Origin: an uncultured Ruminococcus sp.
GTDB taxonomy: Bacteria; Bacillota; Clostridia; Oscillospirales; Acutalibacteraceae
Assembly: GCA_902783815.1 (NCBI GenBank)
Contig: CACZSM010000017.1
Coordinates: 1 to 7,130, forward strand
Length of the DNA: 7,130 nucleotides
Reading direction: 5' to 3'
The translations under genes and the position numbers were made by a program. Positions 1 through 4,832 of this stretch are shown here, in pieces. Numbering within the stretch: position 1 is the stretch's first letter; each line of letters opens with the position of its first letter. The notes below the pieces were generated by a model. That model saw only the letters and a list, made by a program, of their open reading frames with translations. It ran no database searches and was not told the DNA's origin.

Positions 1-1
1 C

Positions 2-445
2 TTCTATGACGACTTCGATAAGACACTCAAAAAGGCAAAAGAGGATATGAAGGGTGTCAAGATAGAGCTTGAAGAGGATAAGACAGACCTTATCTGTGAT
101 AAATGCGGAAAGCCTATGGTGGTAAAGGTCGGCAGATACGGAAAGTTCATAGCCTGCTCAGGATATCCGGACTGCAAGAATGTCATGAAGATCGTAAATA
201 AGATAGGAGTACCCTGTCCGAAGTGCGATGGAGATGTAATTGTAAGGACAACGAAAAAGGGAAGACAGTTTTTCGGATGTTCAAATTATCCGCAGTGTGA
301 TTTTGTATCATGGTACGAGCCTGTAAATGAGAAGTGTCCGCAGTGCGGAAGCGTACTTTTCAAGAAAAAGGGAAAGAAGCCAAAGCTGTTCTGTAATGCA
401 GAGGGCTGCGGATTTTCAAAGGACTATGAGGAAAACGAGGAATAG
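2..445 (+). CDS. topA: DNA topoisomerase I, C-terminal part (5' end outside window)
   Basis: Type IA topoisomerases relax negative supercoils by cutting and passing single strands; only the C-terminal zinc-ribbon tail is visible here. The frame is open from base 2 with no start codon needed, so this is a 3' fragment of about 147 residues, and the internal ATG at 47 is not a real start. Three C4 zinc-finger repeats follow one another: C-x2-C then C-x5-C at about bases 95-175 (CDKC, then CSGYPDC), at 215-298 (CPKC, then CSNYPQC), and at 335-409 (CPQC, then a shorter C-x4-C, CNAEGC). The G-R-Y-G-K-F-I-A-C-S-G-Y-P style is typical of TopA tails, which bind single-stranded DNA. The protein ends in an acidic stretch (DYEENEE). 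It is followed within 10 bases by a strong hairpin terminator. The first 15 visible residues (FYDDFDKTLKKAKEDM) fit the end of the catalytic core. The family call is secure; only the catalytic domain is unseen. Confidence 0.95.
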   Translation, partial: FYDDFDKTLKKAKEDMKGVKIELEEDKTDLICDKCGKPMVVKVGRYGKFIACSGYPDCKNVMKIVNKIGVPCPKCDGDVIVRTTKKGRQFFGCSNYPQCDFVSWYEPVNEKCPQCGSVLFKKKGKKPKLFCNAEGCGFSKDYEENEE

Positions 446-453
446 AATATAAA

Positions 454-489
454 AAAAGACCGGAGATCGAATGATCCTTCCGGTCTTTT
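454..489. terminator. Bidirectional Rho-independent terminator between convergent genes
   Basis: An 11-bp perfect stem AAAAGACCGGA (454-464) pairs with TCCGGTCTTTT (479-489). The 14-base loop contains a further GATC/GATC pairing. The A-run on the left (451-457) and T-run on the right make it work on either strand, serving topA on the + strand and the thioredoxin-like gene on the - strand, whose stop lies 7 bases beyond it. Confidence 0.88.
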
Positions 490-495
490 CTGATT

Positions 496-819
496 TCAGA
501 GCATATAGTTTAAAATATTAGAATAAACGCTTGCAGGGTTCATGCCTTCAACGGCTTCAATAATTCTGCCGTCCTTCATTATGAGAACCATTGGTATGGA
601 GTCGATACCATAATGAGCAGCAAGATCCGGTGATTGTTCGGTATCCACCGCAAGAATAAGCAGATCATCTTCACAGTATATAGAAGCAAGCTCATCAATT
701 ATCTGTTCCATCATTCTGCACTGGTGATCCTCATGCTCATAGAAAAAAGCAAGAACAAGCCCGGAGCCGGACCTGTCAAAGAAATCATATGAATCCGCAT
801 GGATAATATTGTCGAACAT
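496..819 (-). CDS. Thioredoxin-fold protein lacking the first active-site cysteine
   Basis: The 107-residue product has thioredoxin length and pattern: a beta strand LVLAFFY (21-27), the active-site helix, a strand LLILAVD (53-59), the loop GIDSIPM with the cis-proline P76, then VLIMKDGRII and a C-terminal helix. Aligned to W-C-G-P-C-K-M, the active site reads E-D31-H-Q-C34-R-M, so the nucleophilic first cysteine is Asp and only the second remains. The tryptophan before it is also missing (Glu). Ordinary dithiol oxidoreductase activity is therefore unlikely; a monothiol, chaperone or binding role is inference. The start at 819 is preferred because AAAGGA (829-834) lies 9 bases upstream and gives normal family length. 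A longer in-frame ATG at 888 has no ribosome binding site and adds a basic 23-residue leader. It lies 100 bases downstream of the DUF4870-like gene on the same strand, so co-transcription is possible; I found no convincing separate promoter. Confidence 0.82.
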   Translation of the reverse strand: MFDNIIHADSYDFFDRSGSGLVLAFFYEHEDHQCRMMEQIIDELASIYCEDDLLILAVDTEQSPDLAAHYGIDSIPMVLIMKDGRIIEAVEGMNPASVYSNILNYML

Positions 820-892
820 AGTGGTCTGTCCTTTCCTTGTGAAATGAAAAACTTTTTTTAATCCATCAATAATACCCTTTTTTCGCATTGGT

Positions 893-910
893 TATATGGT
901 AATATATGGT
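893..910. repeat. Short direct repeat TATATGGT x2
   Basis: TATATGGT occurs at 893-900 and again at 903-910, one 10-bp helical turn apart, in the gap between the membrane-protein gene and the thioredoxin-like gene. It could be a binding site or chance in AT-rich spacer; no function can be assigned. Confidence 0.3.
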
Positions 911-919
911 TGCTGAAAT

Positions 920-1294
920 TCAGTGCCGGTCATGTTCGTCGATCCAGATACGAATTCTGACGGCGGCATTTCCGATATACGGCAGGAGCTTCTGTTCAAA
1001 TCTTACGGCTGAGATAATGCCCATTACTGAAAGGAAAATATTTCCGGCTGCAAGGCCTATCGAAAGCAGCAGAGTAACAATAGTCTGCAAAGGCGGCAGA
1101 AAAGACAGAGCCGCATAAAGCAGGAAGTCAAGGAAATAGAGTATGGAGAAGCAAAAAAACAGCGTACCGCCCTGATAGGTATGGAAACGCAGGTCAGGAT
1201 TATCCTTTTCAACGGCGAAATGACCGACAACGAAAAGGATACCAACATAGGATATGGCAGAAAGAAATTTTATATTGCCGTTATTTTCATCCAA
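920..1294 (-). CDS. Tic20/DUF4870-like small membrane protein, TTG start
   Basis: A 124-residue integral membrane protein. Three hydrophobic segments are visible at about residues 9-27, 43-66 and 69-96, followed by a basic then charged C-terminal tail (VRIRIWIDEHDRH). The stretch VEKDNPDLRFHTYQG (28-42) between segments 1 and 2 matches the hallmark of the DUF4870/Tic20-like family (E-K-D-N-P-x-x-R-F-H-x-x-Q). The family is widespread in bacteria without a firmly assigned biochemical role. The start is TTG at 1292-1294: a strong GGAGGTG (complement of 1302-1308) lies 7 bases upstream and there is no in-frame ATG before residue 91. The nearby ATG at 1288-1290 is out of frame. The gene is divergent from the S1-like gene and lies upstream of the thioredoxin-like gene on the same strand. 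No convincing promoter was found in the 116-base divergent gap. Confidence 0.8.
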   Translation of the reverse strand: MDENNGNIKFLSAISYVGILFVVGHFAVEKDNPDLRFHTYQGGTLFFCFSILYFLDFLLYAALSFLPPLQTIVTLLLSIGLAAGNIFLSVMGIISAVRFEQKLLPYIGNAAVRIRIWIDEHDRH

Positions 1295-1410
1295 ATTAAA
1301 ACACCTCCGATGCTATTCAATCCCATATGGAATAAAAGGGAGAATTTTCTCATATAGATGTAAAGAAAGATAATCAGGGGCAAAAGCCTCAAAGAAAGGA
1401 ATGAAGCAAA

Positions 1411-2394
1411 ATGGCAGGATTTTTTCCTGAAGGCAAACTCATCTCAACAGCGGAGAATTTATCCGCAATGCAGTCGCTTTCCGCTTTAACGGATGCTTAC
1501 CACGAAGGGAGGATTCTCGAAGCCCGGGCAGTTGTTTGTGATGCAGGACATAATCTTATCGTTGATCTCGGGGCAATGAAGGGGATAATTCCCCGTGATG
1601 AAGGGGCTATAGGCATAAGGGAAGGCACAGTGCGTGATATAGCGGTTATTTCAAGGGTAAACAGACCAGTCTGCTTTGTAATAACCGATTTCCGCAAAAA
1701 CGAAGCCGGCAGGACAGTAGCGGTGCTGTCAAGAAGGATAGCCCAGGAAAGATGCAGGAATGAATATATCAGCCGGCTTGTTCCGGGAGATATAATAGAT
1801 GCAAGGATAACGCATCTTGATTCATTCGGAGCATTTGCAGATATTGGCTGCGGCATAGTAGCGCTTCTGCCGATAGACGCAATATCTGTTTCGCGTATAG
1901 ATCATCCGAGAGAGCGTTTTTCCGTTGGTATGGAGATAAGGGCGGTAGTCCGTTCAATAGATGACGGCAGGATAAGCCTGTCCCACAAGGAGCTTCTCGG
2001 AACATGGGAGGAAAATGTCAGTCATTTTGAGATAGGTGAGACAGTAGCAGGAATAATCCGTTCTGTAGAGGATTACGGAGCATTTGTAGAGCTTTCTCCG
2101 AACCTTGCCGGACTTGCAGAGATGAAGGATGATGTCATCCCCGGACAGCAGGCAAGCGTATATATAAAGAATATAATCCCGTCAAGAATGAAGATCAAGC
2201 TGATAATAATTGACACCTTTGATTACGAATATCATTCATCGCTTCCTGAGTATTATTATACAGGGGATCATATGGACTATTTCCGTTATTCTCCGCCATC
2301 ATCAGATAAGATAATAGAAACAGTATTCACTCCGGCTGAAAGCGTTACATTCCATCCGTTTTTCAGCAGAGAGACTGCGTTAAAAAATGTATAG
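1411..2394 (+). CDS. S1-repeat RNA-binding protein (ribosomal protein S1-like, three repeats)
   Basis: A 327-residue protein made of tandem S1 (OB-fold) RNA-binding repeats. Repeat 1 (about 34-110) is divergent but keeps the V-D-L-G-x-x-K-G-I-I-P core. Repeat 2 (about 124-195) has VPGDIIDARITHLDSFGAF and ends ISLSHKELLGTW. Repeat 3 (about 206-268) has GETVAGIIRSVEDYGAFVEL, then LAGLAE. The F/Y-G-A-F aromatic motif of canonical S1 repeats is intact in repeats 2 and 3. A 59-residue tail (269-327) is rich in Tyr and Phe and not recognisable as S1. It is shorter than the six-repeat E. coli RpsA, so a true ribosomal S1 role is uncertain; a cytoplasmic mRNA- or ribosome-associated factor is the safe description. 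AAAGGA ends at 1400, 10 bases before the ATG. An ATG at 1401 is out of frame. The gene ends 9 bases from the convergent UDG-like gene with no terminator between them. Confidence 0.85.
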   Translation: MAGFFPEGKLISTAENLSAMQSLSALTDAYHEGRILEARAVVCDAGHNLIVDLGAMKGIIPRDEGAIGIREGTVRDIAVISRVNRPVCFVITDFRKNEAGRTVAVLSRRIAQERCRNEYISRLVPGDIIDARITHLDSFGAFADIGCGIVALLPIDAISVSRIDHPRERFSVGMEIRAVVRSIDDGRISLSHKELLGTWEENVSHFEIGETVAGIIRSVEDYGAFVELSPNLAGLAEMKDDVIPGQQASVYIKNIIPSRMKIKLIIIDTFDYEYHSSLPEYYYTGDHMDYFRYSPPSSDKIIETVFTPAESVTFHPFFSRETALKNV

Positions 2395-2403
2395 TTATTT
2401 TGA

Positions 2404-2961
2404 TCAGAGTTGGTCTGTAATATTTTTTGCAGCAACTTCAAGTCGTTTGTAGGTTGAATCAGGGCTGCCTTTCTGGATAGAATTACCGTTTATATCAGTT
2501 TTTATAGAGCTGTTAAGGCTCAGGAAGGAAAGATGCCTTGATCTGAGGAATCTGATATTTTTACAGGACTCTTTTTCTGAAAGTATGGAAGCTGCGATCT
2601 CAGCGCATCTGCCAAAGGTGATAACACATTCATATCCGCGAAGGTCATTTTCAAGTCTGCCGATATTTACGGCAGACTTTATTTCTGCAGCGGAAGGCTC
2701 TGAACGACCGTCAAAAGCCTTGTAGTGTATTTTTTCAGAGGAATTAGTAATACGGTAATCGTAGCGGTCTGAGGACGGGAAAAGTTGCGGATGTGACTTA
2801 TTGAGAATAGACAGCATAATATCAAGGTTCTTTCCAGTCTGTCCGTTTACGAGCTTCCCGCTTTTTTCCTCCTCCTGTCCGGGGCAGGAGAAAAGGAAAG
2901 CCGTCATGATATCCGGCTTGCCTTCATTTCTGGAGACGGTCATATTGATTTTATCAGTCAT
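2404..2961 (-). CDS. Uracil-DNA glycosylase superfamily-like protein
   Basis: A 185-residue protein. Residues 23-43 (core LFSCPGQEEEKSGKLVNGQ) follow the layout of the family 4 uracil-DNA glycosylase first motif (G-E-x-P-G-x-x-E-D-x-x-G-x-P-F-V-G-x-A-G), and residues 142-150 (RHLSFLSLN) sit where the second catalytic HPS-like motif is expected. ITFG (114-117) resembles the central strand with its glycine. Family 4 enzymes excise uracil from DNA and carry a 4Fe-4S cluster; here the only cysteines are 26, 112, 119 and 133 with no CxxC, so a cluster is unlikely. Activity and substrate are not established by the sequence. It sits 11 bases downstream of dapF, and its AGAGGA site (complement of 2968-2973) touches the dapF stop codon, so the two are probably one transcript. 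A perfect hairpin lies inside the gene at 2653-2679. Confidence 0.68.
   Translation of the reverse strand: MTDKINMTVSRNEGKPDIMTAFLFSCPGQEEEKSGKLVNGQTGKNLDIMLSILNKSHPQLFPSSDRYDYRITNSSEKIHYKAFDGRSEPSAAEIKSAVNIGRLENDLRGYECVITFGRCAEIAASILSEKESCKNIRFLRSRHLSFLSLNSSIKTDINGNSIQKGSPDSTYKRLEVAAKNITDQL
2653..2684 (+). terminator. Candidate terminator for the S1-like transcript, inside the UDG-like gene
   Basis: AAGTCTGCCG (2653-2662) and CGGCAGACTT (2670-2679) form a perfect 10-bp stem with a 7-base loop. On the + strand the stem runs straight into TTTATTT (2678-2684), the layout of an intrinsic terminator. On the - strand the bases after the stem are GAAAAT, so dapF-operon transcription should not stop here. 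It lies about 260 bases past the S1-like stop, where no other terminator is visible. It is inside coding sequence, so selection for protein could explain part of it. Confidence 0.5.
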
Positions 2962-2972
2962 TTCTTTTCCTC

Positions 2973-3827
2973 TTATTCCATATCATCAGTATCAAGTACG
3001 CCGTCAAATACTTTTGAAGCAGTACCTTCCATTACGACCGTACCATCTGCACGATAGGTATCTGTCAGGATACCGCCCCTGAGTATTACCTGTACGGGCA
3101 TATCCCTTTTGCAGAAGCCATTTAGTACGCTTGCAGCAACAGCCGCACAGGAGCCTGTACCGCAAGCCATAGTTTCCCCTGAACCGCGTTCCCAGACTCT
3201 CATTCTGATGTGACCCTCATCAATTACCTGTACAAATTCGGTATTTACCCTGTCAGGGAACAAAGGGTGGTTTTCAAACACAGGACCTATCTTTTCGATA
3301 TCCACTGCATCAACATCATCTACGAATGTAACGCAGTGAGGGTTGCCCATAGAGACAGCCGTACACAGGTATTCTTTTCCGTCAACTGTTATGGGCATAT
3401 TTATAAATGAATCGCCGTCGGCCCTCATTGGTATTTTTTCAGGTTCCAGAACAGCCTTGCCCATATTGACCCTTGCAGATAAGAATTTATCATTTTCAGC
3501 AGTGATATCAATGCTTTTGATACCGCTGAGAGTTTCGATATTCACATAGTTTTTATGAGCTATATTATTATCGTAGATAAATCTTGCAACGCATCTTATA
3601 GCGTTGCCGCACATCATACCCTCGGAGCCGTCCGCATTGAACATACGCATACGGGCATCAGCAACATCAGAAGGACATATCAGTACAAGACCATCGCTTC
3701 CGATACCCTTATGGCGGTCAGAAACGAGTATGCTCAGACCTGATGGATCGTCGACAGAATATTTGAAGCAGTTTACATATACATAATCATTGCCTGCGCC
3801 GTGCATTTTTGTAAAGTGAAGAATCAT
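2973..3827 (-). CDS. dapF: Diaminopimelate epimerase
   Basis: A cytoplasmic PLP-independent epimerase converting LL- to meso-diaminopimelate, the step that supplies lysine synthesis and the peptidoglycan cross-linking residue. The 284-residue length is normal. Both halves of the pseudo-symmetric fold are present. The N-terminal motif FTKMHGAGNDYVYVN (5-19) is followed by GIGSDGLVLI (41-50). The first catalytic cysteine is C73 in MFNADGSEGMMCGNA. MGNPHC (160-165) and RVNTEFVQV (193-201) follow. The second catalytic cysteine is C222 in ERGSGETMACGTGSC. The start ATG at 3827 is preceded by GGAGGG (complement of 3836-3841) with 8 bases between. A clear promoter lies just upstream. The UDG-like gene follows after 11 bases. 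Nothing is missing or broken. Confidence 0.97.
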   Translation of the reverse strand: MILHFTKMHGAGNDYVYVNCFKYSVDDPSGLSILVSDRHKGIGSDGLVLICPSDVADARMRMFNADGSEGMMCGNAIRCVARFIYDNNIAHKNYVNIETLSGIKSIDITAENDKFLSARVNMGKAVLEPEKIPMRADGDSFINMPITVDGKEYLCTAVSMGNPHCVTFVDDVDAVDIEKIGPVFENHPLFPDRVNTEFVQVIDEGHIRMRVWERGSGETMACGTGSCAAVAASVLNGFCKRDMPVQVILRGGILTDTYRADGTVVMEGTASKVFDGVLDTDDME

Positions 3828-3859
3828 AGAAATTTCCCTCCAAAGAATTGTATGAATGA

Positions 3860-3889
3860 ATTATATCATAAAAGCCAGCAAAATTACAA
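3860..3889 (-). promoter_or_regulatory. dapF promoter with extended -10
   Basis: Read on the - strand, TTGTAA (complement of 3884-3889), an 18-base spacer and TATAAT (3860-3865) with the extended TGA immediately before it (TGATATAAT) form a strong sigma-A-type promoter. Transcription would begin near 3853, about 25 bases ahead of the dapF start and just before GGAGGG. The -35 lies only a few bases after the stop codon of the upstream lipoprotein gene. Confidence 0.75.
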
Positions 3890-3891
3890 TA

Positions 3892-4533
3892 TCAATCAAT
3901 AGATATCTTTTTGAACACAGCTTCAAATTCATCCTTATCAGCCTCGTTAAAATACAGTACGGCTTCATTATAGCCGTCAGTAGTGATAACAGCCATCATA
4001 TATGCAAGAACATTTCTGCCGTCACTATCCTTTGCAGGTGTTTTACATACGATAGTTTTATTGTCTGTGATGTAAATTTCAGCATCAGGATAATTTGCCT
4101 TAAGGTATTCTATAAAAGATCTTCTTGTCATATCCGCTGCGGAAAGACTTTCAAGCTGCAATGATGCAGTTCCTTTTTTATTTTGCAGAAGAAGACCGTC
4201 CTTGACTTTGTAATCCGAACGGGGGATACAGAATTCCTCCGGAAAAACAGCAGTCATAGATCCGTATTTGCTCAGGTATTTAAGATATCCGCTTTTAGCC
4301 CTGTACAGCTGAAGAGGCAGAGTGCTGACAGGCTCCGAGCTTTCTGCTGACGAGGTTATTTCAGTATCAGCAGAGCTTTCAGGCGCAGCGGGTTCTGATA
4401 TATCAGCCCTGATAATTGATTCCGCAGAGGAAGAAACTGTTTCATCAGATGTTTCTTCATTCCCGTTACTGCCGCATCCGCAGAATGAGACAGAGGCTGC
4501 AAGAAGAAGTATCGGCAGGATATAAGGCTTCAT
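3892..4533 (-). CDS. Putative lipoprotein of unknown function
   Basis: A 213-residue protein whose function I do not recognise. It opens with a lipoprotein-type signal peptide: MKPY, a hydrophobic run ILPILLLAASVSF, then CGCGS. C20, preceded by Gly and followed by Gly-Ser, is the likely lipidated cysteine, although the box F-C-G-C is not a textbook L-A-G-C; C18 is an alternative. Residues about 22-71 are a low-complexity Ser/Glu/Ala linker with repeated SSAES-like units, and about 72-213 look like a compact alpha/beta domain rich in Tyr and Lys. This fits a surface domain tethered to the outer face of the membrane. The start at 4533 is chosen because GGAGGG (complement of 4540-4545) lies 6 bases upstream and a signal peptide begins there. 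The frame stays open to an ATG at 4599, but that lies upstream of the predicted promoter. There is no terminator before dapF, so read-through into dapF is possible. Confidence 0.72.
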   Translation of the reverse strand: MKPYILPILLLAASVSFCGCGSNGNEETSDETVSSSAESIIRADISEPAAPESSADTEITSSAESSEPVSTLPLQLYRAKSGYLKYLSKYGSMTAVFPEEFCIPRSDYKVKDGLLLQNKKGTASLQLESLSAADMTRRSFIEYLKANYPDAEIYITDNKTIVCKTPAKDSDGRNVLAYMMAVITTDGYNEAVLYFNEADKDEFEAVFKKISID

Positions 4534-4560
4534 AGTGATCCCTCCGTTAATGTTTGTCAA

Positions 4561-4625
4561 GGATATTATACTACAATAAGTCAAAATACACAATACCACA
4601 ATTTATGCTATATGTAGTATGATCC
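4561..4625. repeat. Inverted repeat in the lipoprotein/pflB divergent region
   Basis: ATACTACA (4568-4575) is matched exactly by TGTAGTAT (4613-4620), with GGAT (4561-4564) and ATCC (4622-4625) extending both ends. The arms are about 45 bp apart centre to centre. The left arm covers the -10 of the lipoprotein promoter; the right arm carries a TATGAT (4618-4623) reading toward pflB but without a good -35. It could be an operator pair or two related promoter cores; chance cannot be excluded in AT-rich DNA. Confidence 0.4.
4565..4593 (-). promoter_or_regulatory. Promoter of the lipoprotein gene
   Basis: On the - strand, TTGTGT (complement of 4588-4593), a 17-base spacer and a perfect TATAAT (complement of 4565-4570) place the transcription start near 4558, about 25 bases before the ATG at 4533 and its GGAGGG site. 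The -10 lies within the left arm of the inverted repeat at 4561-4625. Confidence 0.7.
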
Positions 4626-4746
4626 GGACACAATATATAGTGGTAGAGCGTAAAAGGTCTTTGTAAAAAGACATATAAAGTATTATTTGAATGGGTGTTA
4701 ATTTTGTCGAAAATAAACGAGAATTATGTAATGGGTCTCCAAACGA

Positions 4747-4775
4747 TTGACAAAAACAGAAAAGGGTTATATAGT
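4747..4775 (+). promoter_or_regulatory. pflB promoter
   Basis: A perfect TTGACA (4747-4752), a 17-base spacer and TATAGT (4770-4775) predict a start near 4782, giving a 5' untranslated region of about 50 bases before the ATG at 4833. This near-consensus promoter sits inside the stretch that would be coding if the GTG at 4695 were used, which argues against that start. I saw no convincing Rex or FNR/CRP palindrome beside it. Confidence 0.75.
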
Positions 4776-4832
4776 AGATTCAGAGGGAACTGGTTGTTTA
4801 AAGAATTTGTAAAGGGAAGGAGTCTTTTGCAG

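Noticed and set aside
820..888. Longer start (ATG at 888) for the thioredoxin-like gene
   Set aside because: No ribosome binding site before 888, and the 23 extra residues are not part of the thioredoxin fold; AAAGGA sits 9 bases before the ATG at 819.
1295..1410. Promoters in the divergent gap between the DUF4870-like and S1-like genes
   Set aside because: GATAAT (1369-1374) and TATAGA (1353-1358) are present on the + strand but without acceptable -35 partners, and no good pair was found on the - strand; GAGAA-TT-TTCTC (1342-1353 region) is too short to call an operator.
2872..2890. Inverted repeat CTCCTG...CAGGAG near the start of the UDG-like gene
   Set aside because: It falls on the codons of the conserved SCPGQEE motif and is not followed by a T-run, so coding constraint explains it.
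4534..4599. Longer start (ATG at 4599) for the lipoprotein gene
   Set aside because: It would lie upstream of the predicted transcription start, lacks a ribosome binding site and would bury the signal peptide.
4657..4672. Hairpin GTCTTT-GTAA-AAAGAC upstream of pflB
   Set aside because: Only a 6-bp AT-rich stem, with no T-run on the + strand and upstream of the main promoter; probably incidental.
4691..4750. Possible 19-residue leader peptide upstream of pflB (MGVNFVENKRELCNGSPND)
   Set aside because: No ribosome binding site, and it lies upstream of the predicted pflB transcription start.
4680..4832. Rex or FNR-type operator near the pflB promoter
   Set aside because: Only half-site-like strings such as TGTTAATTTTG; no palindrome close to the TTGTTAA-type or TTGAT-type consensus.
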